Notes under the pieces: generated by a model
What the model was told of the DNA's origin: nothing
What the model saw: the letters and a program-made list of their open reading frames with translations, nothing else
Database searches by the model: none
DNA from: Acidobacteriota bacterium
Lineage (GTDB): Bacteria > Acidobacteriota > UBA6911 > RPQK01 > JAJDTT01
Assembly (NCBI GenBank): GCA_028874215.1
Contig: JAPPLF010000068.1
Coordinates: forward strand, 68,309-132,308
Reading direction: 5' to 3'
Length of the DNA stretch: 64,000 nt
In this document: piece after piece, positions 45,290 through 53,574 of the stretch
Layout of the letters: every line of letters begins with the position of its first letter
How positions within the stretch are numbered: position 1 is the first letter of the stretch
Made by a program: the position numbers and the translations under genes

Positions 45290-47461
45290 TCAGACCAGCC
45301 TGACCCTCGCATATCTCTGGTAGAACTTCTTGATGCCCCGCCCGGAGAACGAGACGGTCAGCTTGAGATCGTTTCCGGCTTGCTGAACCTGCAAGACGAT
45401 TCCGCGCCCGTAGTCGCGATGCTCGACTCTGGCGCCCGGTGTGAAGCTCGGGCTCATGGAACTGTCGTCCGTCCCTTCCGGTCCGGGACTCGGGGCCCCG
45501 GATCGTCCCGGAGAGCGACCGGCGCCCCAAAGCTGGGCCTGTGACCATTCGGGTCCGGAGTATCGCACCAGGCGGCGGGGAATTTCCGACAGGAAGCTGC
45601 TCGCCTGGCGGCGTTCCTCCAGGTCTCCCCCCCACATCCTCCGGGTGCGGGCGAGGGTGAGGATCAGGCGCTTCCGGGCCCGGGTCATGCCCACGTAGCA
45701 CAGCCGCCGTTCTTCCTCCACATTCCCCTCCGCCAGCGATCGGGTGTGGGGCAGCAGCTTTTCTTCCAGTCCTACCAGGAAGACGATGGGAAACTCCAAT
45801 CCCTTGGCGTTGTGGAGCGTCATCAGCGTGACCGGGGCCGCCTCGTCGTAATCGTCCGCTTCCGACCGGAGCGCGGTCTCGTCCAGGAACTCCTGGAGGC
45901 TCCGGCCGGAATCCACATGGTCGCGAGCGACGCTCAGGAGCTCCTGCAGGTTCATCAGCCGGTTGTTGGCCTCTTCCGAATCTTCTCGTTCCAGTTTCCG
46001 GACGTATCCGCTGGAATGCAGGACCTGTTCCAGGATGCTGTGCAGTGGCTGTTCCAGGTCGATCCACCGCTGCCATCGGCCCACGAGGGCGACGAAACGT
46101 TCCAGGACGTTTCGCAATCTGCGGGGCGCATCCTCCTGTTCGGCCTCCCGGCAAACGGCCTCCCAGAGCGAGTCGCCGCTTCGCGCCGCTCCCAGGCGGA
46201 GGCGGGCCAGGCTCTTTGCGCCGATGCCTCTCGGAGGAGTGTTGATGATCCGCTCCAGCGCCAGGTTGTCCCTGGGATTGCGGGCGACCCTCAGGTAGGC
46301 GAGGGCGTCCCGGACCTCCTTCCGCTTGTAGAAGCTCACACCTCCTACCAGACGGAACGGGAGGCCGAAGCGGTTCAAAGTATCCTCGAACTGCCGGGAC
46401 AGAAAATTGATGCGATACAGGACGGCGATCCCCGTCTCTCCCTGTTGGAGGTAGCGTTCGATCCTCCGGCACACGAACAGCGATTCCGCGTGAGAGCTCT
46501 CCGCCGAATGGACCTCGACCGGCTCTCCGCGGGGATTCTCCGTCCAGAGCCGTTTCGGCTTTCTCTCCGAGTTGTGAGAGACCACCGCCGTGGCGGCGTC
46601 CAGGATGCTCTGGCGGGAACGGTAGTTCTGTTCCAGCTTGACCACGACCGCTCCGGGAAAGTCCTCCTCGAAGCTGAGAATGTTGCCGATGTCGGCTCCC
46701 CGAAAGGCGTAGATGGACTGGTCCTCGTCACCCACGGCAGTCACGTTCCGGTGGGTCGAGGCCAGATGGCGCACCAGGGCGTATTGACTGGCGTTGGTGT
46801 CCTGGTATTCGTCGATGAGGAGATACCGGTACCGGTTCGACCAGGCCTCCCGGATTTCGGGCTGTTCCCGGAAGAGTCTGTCGGCAAGCAGAATCAGGTC
46901 GTCGAAGTCCATGGCGTTGGACTTCTCCAGATGCTCCTGATAGTGCGCCATCACCGGCTCCAGTCCCTCGCGGTCGTAGGGATCGTCGTCGAAACGGAAA
47001 TCGTAGACTCGCCTCCGGCTCCGGTTTTTCCTCTTGCTGATGAGGCTTCGGATCCTGCGCACCGGCGAACTGATGCCCGCGTCGGCGCAGATCTTCTTGA
47101 GAATGGCGTTCTGATCGTCCGTGTCGCAGATGGCGAAGTCCCGGCCGTAGCCCAGGTGTTCGGCGTGCCGGCGCAGAACCCGGACGCAGAAGGAATGAAA
47201 GGTCGAAAGCCTCGGGACCCGGTCCGGTCCCTGCAGCAGGCCTTCCACCCGAAGACGCATTTCCTCGGCCGCCTTGTTGGTGAAGGTGACCCCCAGGATC
47301 TCCCAGGGACGGCATTTCCCCTGGTGGATCAGGTGGGCGATCTTGCAGGTGATGACCCGGGTCTTTCCGCTTCCGGCGCCGGCCACCACGAGCATGGGAC
47401 CATCGGTAGTGGTGACGGCCAGCTTCTGCCGGTCGTTCAGACTTTGGAGATAGTCGTCCAT
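45290..47461 (-). CDS. pcrA: UvrD/PcrA-type superfamily 1 DNA helicase
   Basis: This 723-aa 3'-5' helicase starts at ATG 47461 (GGAGAA upstream, sequence MDDYLQSLNDRQKLAV); the longer upstream frame overlaps a terminator. Motifs: Q motif DRQ, Walker A AGAGSGKTR (about 27-35), GVTFTNKAAEEMR, Walker B LLIDEYQDTN, GDEDQSIYAFRGA, VTLMTLHNAKGLEFP and YVGMTRARKRL. The C terminus GARVEHRDYGRGIVL is the Tudor-like RNA-polymerase-binding region of PcrA. It works in nucleotide excision repair and transcription-coupled repair. Confidence 0.94.
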   Translation of the reverse strand: MDDYLQSLNDRQKLAVTTTDGPMLVVAGAGSGKTRVITCKIAHLIHQGKCRPWEILGVTFTNKAAEEMRLRVEGLLQGPDRVPRLSTFHSFCVRVLRRHAEHLGYGRDFAICDTDDQNAILKKICADAGISSPVRRIRSLISKRKNRSRRRVYDFRFDDDPYDREGLEPVMAHYQEHLEKSNAMDFDDLILLADRLFREQPEIREAWSNRYRYLLIDEYQDTNASQYALVRHLASTHRNVTAVGDEDQSIYAFRGADIGNILSFEEDFPGAVVVKLEQNYRSRQSILDAATAVVSHNSERKPKRLWTENPRGEPVEVHSAESSHAESLFVCRRIERYLQQGETGIAVLYRINFLSRQFEDTLNRFGLPFRLVGGVSFYKRKEVRDALAYLRVARNPRDNLALERIINTPPRGIGAKSLARLRLGAARSGDSLWEAVCREAEQEDAPRRLRNVLERFVALVGRWQRWIDLEQPLHSILEQVLHSSGYVRKLEREDSEEANNRLMNLQELLSVARDHVDSGRSLQEFLDETALRSEADDYDEAAPVTLMTLHNAKGLEFPIVFLVGLEEKLLPHTRSLAEGNVEEERRLCYVGMTRARKRLILTLARTRRMWGGDLEERRQASSFLSEIPRRLVRYSGPEWSQAQLWGAGRSPGRSGAPSPGPEGTDDSSMSPSFTPGARVEHRDYGRGIVLQVQQAGNDLKLTVSFSGRGIKKFYQRYARVRLV

Positions 47462-47525
47462 GGAACGCGGGTTCTCCGTCGCCGTGGCCGGGGGCAGGGC
47501 CGGCCCACGACGATCAGAATGAAGA

Positions 47526-47560
47526 AAGGGCCGGGAAAGCGTCGTGCTGTCCCGGCCCTT
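47526..47560 (-). terminator. Hairpin terminator after the TPR gene
   Basis: AAGGGCCGGGA and TCCCGGCCCTT form a perfect 11-bp stem with a 13-nt loop. On the minus strand the stem is followed by TCTTCATTCT, which is T-rich though not a pure T tract. It lies 33 bp after the stop of the gene ending at 47593 and before the helicase start. Confidence 0.6.
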
Positions 47561-47592
47561 GTGATGAATCTGCTTTTGGCAGTCCGGAAGGC

Positions 47593-48591
47593 TCAGGTGA
47601 CCCGCTCGACGAACTCTTCGATTCCGGCGAGGGAGTCGTTGTGGGTGGACTTGTAGAGCTGCTCCAGGTGCTTGCGGCAATGCTTGGCATGAGGCGCGCC
47701 CCGTTGAACGGAGCCGCGGGCGAAAGCCGTCATGGCGTCATCGATCCGGTTTTGCTGCCATCGTCCCATGCCGATGTAGAAGTAGGCTTCTCCCCGCAGC
47801 CCCCGCTCGGAGGTGTTGCGCAGGGCCCGGCTGTAACTGGAGATGGCGCCTCCCCAGTTCCTGGACTCGGCGGCGTTGCGGCCCACCGCGCCGTGGGCAA
47901 TGGCCGTCTGCATCTTGACGTACTTGTCCCATTCCGCCTGCGAGGTGCCCTGCGGTTTCTTGAGCTGGGAGAAGGCCCTGATGGTCTTCCGGCCATACTC
48001 GGAAGCCTTTTGCCACTGCTTCTTGGTCACGTAGATATTGGTCAGCTCGGCCACGATCTGGTAGGTCTCCGCGGGCTTGAGCGCGGCTACCGCCTTCTCG
48101 CCGTAAGAGATGTACTTGGCCTGGTTCTTGGTCCCGTAGGAGAGGGCCAGGATGTAAGCGAGTCCGGCGGACGGCATCTTGCCGTAGAACTTCTCGCCAT
48201 ATTGGGCCGCTTTCTGAAGTTGCCGGCTCTGGAATGCGGCGTAGGTGACCATCTGCAGGGCGTTGGGTTCGTTCGGGTTCAGGGCCAGGAGCTTCTCACC
48301 GGCCGAGACCACCTTCCGGTGGTTACCCTGTTTCTGGTACGCCTGAAGCAACTTCACGTAGTTGCCCAAGCCATACTCGGTGAGCTTCGAATCGGGATTG
48401 GCCTTCATGAACCCGATGATGGCGTCCTCGCGCTTACCGAGGTTCGGTTCGTCGATGGCCGCCTTGTAGACCTGATACTCCTGGATGCTGTAAGGCGTCT
48501 GCTGTTGTCCCACCACGGGGCTCAAGACCAGGGCCGTCATGGCCAAAGCCAATCCGACTGCCAGACCCTTTCGGCGCGCTTTGAATGTCAT
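47593..48591 (-). CDS. Exported TPR-like protein, unknown function
   Basis: This 332-aa protein starts at an ATG about 11 bp after AGGAGGG. A signal peptide (GLAVGLALAMTALVLSPVVG) is followed by Gln-rich sequence and about six helical repeats of TPR type (YGLGNYVKLLQAYQKQGNHRKVV, AYILALSYGTKNQAKYISYG, EAYFYIGMGRWQQNRIDDAM). It ends CRKHLEQLYKSTHNDSLAG. Such proteins serve as periplasmic scaffolds in this type of genome. It is a single-gene unit with its own promoter and terminator, and therefore probably abundant. Confidence 0.75.
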   Translation of the reverse strand: MTFKARRKGLAVGLALAMTALVLSPVVGQQQTPYSIQEYQVYKAAIDEPNLGKREDAIIGFMKANPDSKLTEYGLGNYVKLLQAYQKQGNHRKVVSAGEKLLALNPNEPNALQMVTYAAFQSRQLQKAAQYGEKFYGKMPSAGLAYILALSYGTKNQAKYISYGEKAVAALKPAETYQIVAELTNIYVTKKQWQKASEYGRKTIRAFSQLKKPQGTSQAEWDKYVKMQTAIAHGAVGRNAAESRNWGGAISSYSRALRNTSERGLRGEAYFYIGMGRWQQNRIDDAMTAFARGSVQRGAPHAKHCRKHLEQLYKSTHNDSLAGIEEFVERVT

Positions 48592-48614
48592 CAATTGCTG
48601 TACCCTCCTCATGC

Positions 48615-48642
48615 AGTGTAATAAGGTTGAGGTTCGAAGCAA
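48615..48642 (-). promoter_or_regulatory. Promoter of the exported TPR gene
   Basis: On the minus strand TTGCTT (48642-48637), 16 bp and TACACT (48620-48615). The start would be near 48608, about 17 nt before the ATG and just upstream of its AGGAGGG. Confidence 0.4.
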
Positions 48643-48759
48643 GTGGGAGCGACACTACCACAAGCCGCGTCCCGCGTGCAATCTCTCTTCGAGCCGTCGA
48701 AGCGGCCTTCCAGGCAACCATCGCCGGCGGTTCGGTCACTTCCAAGGAAGAGTCGCGTC

Positions 48760-49749
48760 ATGAGTTTCCCGGAACCGCCTCCCGCCCTGGAAAACGTGGA
48801 TCTGGCCCGTATCGACGGCTCGGACGAGACGCTGGCCATCACTCCAGCTTGGTTTCCCCTGGGACGATTGGCTGCGTCCATCCGGAGCGTGGGCGTGGTC
48901 ACGCCCTTGCACCTGCAGCCGGCGCCGGGCGGCGATCTGAGAATCGCCATGGGGTTTAGCCGCTACCGCGCGGCGCGGGCTTCGGGCGTGCGCGCGGTGC
49001 CGGCGTTGGTCCGGACCCGGGCCTCCGACCGGAAACTCTTCGACTGCGCGCTGGCCGAGAAAGCCGCCGGCCCGCTTCACGATCTGGAGCGGGCGCGGGC
49101 TCTGGTCAAGCTCAGGGAGCAGTTCGGGGTCGAAGAGGAATCCCTCATCGACCGGTACCTGCCGCTCCTGAACGCGCCGCCCAGCCGCTACCGCCTCCGT
49201 TTCCTCCTCCGCCTCGGACGCCTCGACGAAGTGTTGCAGCGCGCCGTTCACCGGGTCCTGGACCCGGAAACGGCCTTCCGGCTGGCGGCTTGGACGGTTG
49301 CGGAGCGGGAGCTGTTTCTGGGACTCCTGACGCGGTATGAACCGGGCCGAAACCGGCAGCGGGAACTGTTCGACCTGCTGGACGACCTCAGGTCTGCCGA
49401 GCGCCGGCGCGGGTCCGCAGGGCTGGACCGGGTCTGGAAGTCGTCGGGCGCCGGAGAGGCGGATGAGGACGCCGGGACGGTCCGTCCTCTTCGGTTTCGC
49501 CGGATCCTGGATTGCCTCCATCGGCTGCGCCGGCCCCACCTGTCCCGGCATCAGGATCGCTACCGCCGGCTGAAGGGTGATCTCAAGATCCCCCCCCAGA
49601 TCCGGTTGCAGGTTCCCCCCTACTTCGAGGGGGATCAGCTCTCGTTCTCTTTCTCCTGCCGCAATCAGGCCGAGTTTCGCCATCTGGTGGGCAGGCTCGA
49701 GGAGATGGGCAACCGTCGGGAGCTGGGACGGATCTTCGAACTCTTGTGA
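48760..49749 (+). CDS. ParB-like protein paired with a radical SAM gene
   Basis: This 329-aa protein begins at an ATG 8 bp after AAGGAAG. The N-terminal part resembles the ParB/Spo0J nuclease-like domain: ITPAWFPLGRLAASIRSVGVVTPLHLQP, then LRIAMGFSRYRAARASGVRAVPALV. An Arg-rich helical region follows (RARALVKLREQFGVEEESLIDRYLPLLN). No partner ParA gene is near, so plasmid or chromosome partition is unlikely. It lies just before a spore-photoproduct-lyase-like gene, probably in one operon. The C-terminal third (RLQVPPYFEGDQLSFSF) is unrecognised. A DNA-repair or DNA-binding helper role is inference. Confidence 0.7.
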   Translation: MSFPEPPPALENVDLARIDGSDETLAITPAWFPLGRLAASIRSVGVVTPLHLQPAPGGDLRIAMGFSRYRAARASGVRAVPALVRTRASDRKLFDCALAEKAAGPLHDLERARALVKLREQFGVEEESLIDRYLPLLNAPPSRYRLRFLLRLGRLDEVLQRAVHRVLDPETAFRLAAWTVAERELFLGLLTRYEPGRNRQRELFDLLDDLRSAERRRGSAGLDRVWKSSGAGEADEDAGTVRPLRFRRILDCLHRLRRPHLSRHQDRYRRLKGDLKIPPQIRLQVPPYFEGDQLSFSFSCRNQAEFRHLVGRLEEMGNRRELGRIFELL

Positions 49750-49836
49750 CGGTCCATGACGTTCGTTGCGCGGGATTGATAAGCTTTTAGTCCGTCCCCC
49801 CTCCTGCGGTGGAAGGGGCGAGCGGAGGCCGACGCC

Positions 49837-50958
49837 ATGGTTTCGTACAGACCGGACAAGATTTACGTGGAACGCTGCGTGGCGGACTCGTGGGTCACCC
49901 GGAACGTGTTGCGGCGGCTTGCAGACACGCCGGTCGAATGGCTCGACGACTCCCGCGCGCTGTTATCCGAGTCCCGCCGCTTGAGTCCTTCCCTGGCGGC
50001 GGCCAAGAGATCCCTGGTGTTGGCGCGGCACAAGGGGCGCTTTTTCAAGGATTGCCCGGCCAGCCGGTCACGGGGCGAGCGGAACGTCTGCTGCAACTAC
50101 TTCGTCGTCAACTACGCCAGCAACTGCCACATGGAGTGCAGCTACTGCTATCTCCAGACCCACCTGAATTTTCCCCACCTGGTCGTCTACGCCAACTATC
50201 GCGACCTCTTGCAGGAACTCGAGACACGCTTCCGATCCCATCCCAAGACTCCCTTCCGGGTGGGGACCGGAGAGTTGGCCGACAGCCTGGCCCTGGATCC
50301 GCTGACCCGCTATTCGGTTCCCTTGGTGGAATTCTTTTCCCGCTTCGATAACGCGATCCTGGAATTCAAGACCAAGTCGGATTGCGTCGACAACCTGATG
50401 GGGCTGGAGCATGGTGGACGGACCGTGGTGTCGTGGTCCATCAATCCCAGGCCGGTCCAGGAGAGGGAGGAACATCGCACGGCGAGCATCGATCGGCGGC
50501 TCAGGGCGGCGGAACGTTGCGTTGCCGGCGGGTACCGGGTCGGATTCCATCTGGACCCCATGATCCACTACCCGGGCTGGGAGCGGGACTATGAGGATCT
50601 GGTCGACGAGATATTCCGCCGTTTTCCGCCCCGGTCCGTGGCCTGGATTTCCCTGGGCAGCCTCCGCCTGAGCGCCGAATTGAAAGCATTCATGAGGTCC
50701 CGATTCCCCCGAAGCGCACTTCCGCTGGGAGAGCTGGTCCCGGTCCCGGACGGCAAGCTCCGCTACTTCTGGCCGATTCGGGTGCAGATGTACCGTTCGA
50801 CCGTGGAGTGGGTCAGGGACCGCAGCCCCCGGACCCCCGTCTATCTGTGCATGGAGCGTCCGGGAGTCTGGAGCAAGGTCTTTGCCCAGGCCCCGCCGGA
50901 CGAGAAGCGCCTGGGCCGCCGTCTGGCCGGCAACCTGCCGGTTACTGCGGCACGGTGA
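49837..50958 (+). CDS. Spore photoproduct lyase-like radical SAM protein
   Basis: This 373-aa protein carries the radical-SAM cluster Cys97-x3-Cys101-x2-Cys104 in SNCHMECSYCYLQ. The flanking segments RNVCCNYFVVNYASNCH and EFKTKSDCVDNLMGLEHGGRTVVSWSINP resemble SplB, the enzyme that repairs the spore thymine photoproduct. The organism shows no sign of sporulation, so the real substrate is likely another DNA lesion or an unrelated target. It follows the ParB-like gene by 87 bp. Its last 17 bases overlap the convergent membrane-protein gene. Confidence 0.82.
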   Translation: MVSYRPDKIYVERCVADSWVTRNVLRRLADTPVEWLDDSRALLSESRRLSPSLAAAKRSLVLARHKGRFFKDCPASRSRGERNVCCNYFVVNYASNCHMECSYCYLQTHLNFPHLVVYANYRDLLQELETRFRSHPKTPFRVGTGELADSLALDPLTRYSVPLVEFFSRFDNAILEFKTKSDCVDNLMGLEHGGRTVVSWSINPRPVQEREEHRTASIDRRLRAAERCVAGGYRVGFHLDPMIHYPGWERDYEDLVDEIFRRFPPRSVAWISLGSLRLSAELKAFMRSRFPRSALPLGELVPVPDGKLRYFWPIRVQMYRSTVEWVRDRSPRTPVYLCMERPGVWSKVFAQAPPDEKRLGRRLAGNLPVTAAR

Positions 50959-51442
50959 ACCGGAAGCCGTTGATGTCCATCTCGGCGCGGGTGGACATCC
51001 AGTCCCGGGGCAGATCCTGGATGTAGAGGGTGAAGCTCCGTTTCCTCATGGGCTGGATCGGGGCCGTGTAGGCGCCCGGCCGAATTGGAACCCGGGTCGT
51101 TTCCCAGACCGGCGTGTCGTAGTTGAAGAAGATCATCTTCATCTCGACCACGTCCAGCGCCCGCTCCCCCTGATTCTCGATGGTGGCGGAAAAAACGGCC
51201 ATTCGGTTGCCGGCAATGTTCTTGGCCATCTGGAGGCGGGGCCGGGTCAGGCTCACGTGTTCCCGATACCAGCCGTAGTCCGAATCCCCTTCCCGGAGCA
51301 CTCCGGTCAGCTCCTCCCGCTGCTGGGGCTTGGGATCATGCATGAAGATGACCACACTCGCCAAAAGGATGGCTGCCAACCCGACGGGAATCAGGATTTT
51401 CCAATGCTCTTTGGTGCGGGCGGCGGCGTTGGTCTGAAACAT
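50942..51442 (-). CDS. Membrane-anchored hypothetical protein
   Basis: This 166-aa protein has a short cytoplasmic start, one membrane helix (about 16-35, ILIPVGLAAILLASVVIFM) and a periplasmic domain of about 120 residues. The domain reads like a beta-sandwich: VFSATIENQGERALDVVEMKMIFF and RKRSFTLYIQDLPRDW. This resembles DUF2393/FxLYD-type proteins. It starts 7 bp after the Pal-like gene stop, so it is the last member of the M16-M16-Pal operon. Function is unknown. Confidence 0.6.
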   Translation of the reverse strand: MFQTNAAARTKEHWKILIPVGLAAILLASVVIFMHDPKPQQREELTGVLREGDSDYGWYREHVSLTRPRLQMAKNIAGNRMAVFSATIENQGERALDVVEMKMIFFNYDTPVWETTRVPIRPGAYTAPIQPMRKRSFTLYIQDLPRDWMSTRAEMDINGFRFTVPQ

Positions 51443-51449
51443 GGTCGGT

Positions 51450-52292
51450 CTACTCCTGCTCCTGGATCAGGACAAAATGAACTCTCCGGTTCAAGGCCCA
51501 GGACTCTTCCGACTGGCCCGTGTCGAAAGGCCGTTCCTCTCCCAGGGCGATGGTCGACATGCGGCCGGGATCGATGCCCGCGTCCACCAGAAATTGGCGC
51601 ACCACCTGGGACCTCATGTCGGCCAGAGCCAGATTGTATTCGTCGGTGCCGCGCTCGTCACAATGCCCTTCCAGGACGAACCGGACGTGAACGTTTTCGG
51701 GCTGGGAAAACCAGCGGGCGTTGGCCTCCAGGATGGACCTGTTCTGCGCATCGAGCGCGCTGCTGTCGAAGCCGAAGAAAACGGGCGCGACACTGAGCGG
51801 GATTTCATCGTCGCGGGCCGCCGGGAACAGGTCTTCCTGGTCGATTTCTCCACTCCGGTCCGCCGAAACCTCGATCGTCACCAGGCGCTCCACCGTGCCC
51901 CCCGGTCCTGTGGCGCTCAGCCTGTAGGAGGTCGTTTCTTCGGGAAAGAGCTTGATTCTTCCGGACGGATCCACGACTCCGATGCCCTGGTCGATCCGCA
52001 CTTCGCCGGCGCCCTCGGTCTCCCATGACAGCAGGGCCGAGCCCCCTGGCCGGATCACGGACGGCTCGACGCGAATCTCCAAGCTGGGCGCCGGGGCAAC
52101 GGCCGGCTCGGCCGCGTCGGTCCCGGTTGTGGAAGTGCCGGCGCCGGCGCCCCGGTCGGCGGCGCTGGGAGGAAGGGGGGGCACCCGGTTTCTGCCGCAA
52201 GAGGCCCCCGCCAGGACCAGAAGCCCCAAGACCAGGAACGGCAGAAGACGGGATGGAATCCTGAAGAGGTCCCTTTCAGCGGGTGGAAGCAT
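51450..52292 (-). CDS. OmpA/Pal-like lipoprotein
   Basis: This 280-aa protein has a lipoprotein signal with Cys32 in the lipobox LAGASC. A Pro/Ala linker (about 37-68) and an Ig-like region (about 70-145) lead to a C-terminal OmpA domain: VFFGFDSSALDAQNRSILE, FVLEGHCDERGTDEYNLALADMRSQVVRQFL and GEERPFDTGQ. The peptidoglycan-binding Asp and Arg are present. It should tether the outer membrane to the cell wall. Its start overlaps the upstream M16 gene by 17 bp. The added Ig-like region is not in classical Pal, and no tolB or tolA is adjacent. Confidence 0.85.
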   Translation of the reverse strand: MLPPAERDLFRIPSRLLPFLVLGLLVLAGASCGRNRVPPLPPSAADRGAGAGTSTTGTDAAEPAVAPAPSLEIRVEPSVIRPGGSALLSWETEGAGEVRIDQGIGVVDPSGRIKLFPEETTSYRLSATGPGGTVERLVTIEVSADRSGEIDQEDLFPAARDDEIPLSVAPVFFGFDSSALDAQNRSILEANARWFSQPENVHVRFVLEGHCDERGTDEYNLALADMRSQVVRQFLVDAGIDPGRMSTIALGEERPFDTGQSEESWALNRRVHFVLIQEQE

Positions 52293-53547
52293 ACTCAGGT
52301 CCGGCGATGATGGTGGTGAAGTTTACCGTATCCAAATGGCGGCGGGCAACCCGCCTCACCTCCTCGGCGTCGACGGCGCGGATCCAATCCGGATACAGGC
52401 GGATGAAGTCCGGGTCCAGGCCGAAGCGTTCCGCGGTCAGCAGAAACCGGGCCACGTGGGCGTTGGACTGGAAACCGAATACGAAGCTGCCGGTCAGATA
52501 GTTCCGGGCCAATTCCATCTCCTCTTCCGTAGGTCCATCCTTGATGAGACTCTCGATTTCCTTCATGAGTCCGCTCACGGCGGCGTCACGATTCGACGGC
52601 GAGGTGCAGATGTAGGCGAGGAACCGTCCCGGATAGCGGCCGGCCGACCCGGTGAGGTCGCTGTAGGTGGCATAGGCGAGGCCCCGGCGGTCCCTGAGCT
52701 CCCGGGGGATCCGGCTGGTGAACCCCGGCCCGCTGCCCAGGACGGCGTCCATCACCTGGAGCGCATAGAAATCGGGGTGGTCCCGGGTCACGCCCAGGTG
52801 ACCCAGACAGACGTGGACCTGTTCCCGGCCCTCCAGGACCCGCTGCCGCACCCGGGGTGCACGCTGGCGGCGGGGCGCCGGAGGCCGGCTCTTTCGGAAG
52901 CGGCCGTTTCGCCACGATCCTAGGCGGCGGTCCACCAGATCCGCAACCTGTGCGTGACCGGCGTTCCCCACAACCACCAAAACCGTGTTCCCCGGAGCGT
53001 ATCGCAAGCGGTGAAACTCCCGAACGTCCTCGATCTCCAGCCGCCTCAACGACGCCGGGGTGCCCAGGCCGGGGAACTGCAGCGGACCGCCGCGGTAGAT
53101 CTCCCGGTTCAACAGGTTGCTCACCACCACCTGCGGGTCGTCCTCCAGCGCCTCCAACCGGGTCAGTGCCTTCTCCCGCTCCAGGCCGAATCGTTGCCGG
53201 GGGAAGGTGGGGCGGGAAAGCATCTGGGCCGCCAGATCGAGTCCTTCCGGCAGATCGCGGTCCCTGAGATGGAGCGAGATCCCGGTCAGTTCATGTTGGC
53301 AGTAGGTGGAGAGGTTGCCGCCCGCGTCCTCCACCAGGCGGGAAATGTCGTCGGCCCGGTATTTGGCCGTTCCTTCCTCCAACATCCGTGAAGCAAGGGC
53401 CGCCAGTCCCGGCTGCCGGAGCGGGTTCTGGTCGGTGCCGGCGAGAACGAAGGCGTTGACCGAAACTACGGGCAGGCGGTCGTTTCGACAGGTGAGGAGG
53501 ACCAGTCCGTTGTTCCAGACCCGTCGTTGGAATCCGTCCAGAACCAT
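52276..53547 (-). CDS. M16-family peptidase-like protein without the zinc motif
   Basis: This 423-aa protein has the two-lobed M16 fold. The zinc motif HxxEH of the N-terminal lobe is replaced (ALASRMLEEG), so it cannot bind the catalytic metal. The C-terminal lobe keeps the Arg/Tyr pair in LRDRRGLAYATYSDL, which holds substrate in the active heterodimer. It follows the catalytic M16 gene by 27 bp. The pair should form a heterodimer with one active site, as in other bacterial M16 pairs. The substrate is unknown. Confidence 0.88.
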   Translation of the reverse strand: MVLDGFQRRVWNNGLVLLTCRNDRLPVVSVNAFVLAGTDQNPLRQPGLAALASRMLEEGTAKYRADDISRLVEDAGGNLSTYCQHELTGISLHLRDRDLPEGLDLAAQMLSRPTFPRQRFGLEREKALTRLEALEDDPQVVVSNLLNREIYRGGPLQFPGLGTPASLRRLEIEDVREFHRLRYAPGNTVLVVVGNAGHAQVADLVDRRLGSWRNGRFRKSRPPAPRRQRAPRVRQRVLEGREQVHVCLGHLGVTRDHPDFYALQVMDAVLGSGPGFTSRIPRELRDRRGLAYATYSDLTGSAGRYPGRFLAYICTSPSNRDAAVSGLMKEIESLIKDGPTEEEMELARNYLTGSFVFGFQSNAHVARFLLTAERFGLDPDFIRLYPDWIRAVDAEEVRRVARRHLDTVNFTTIIAGPEYASTR

Positions 53548-53574
53548 TTTCGATACTCTCGGCTGCGGGTTGGG

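Noticed and set aside
43045..47656. Long plus-strand frames opposite degP and the helicase
   Set aside because: Shadows; the minus-strand genes carry full catalytic motifs.
48760..49749. True partition protein ParB
   Set aside because: No adjacent parA, no parS-like sites, and only the N-terminal part resembles ParB.
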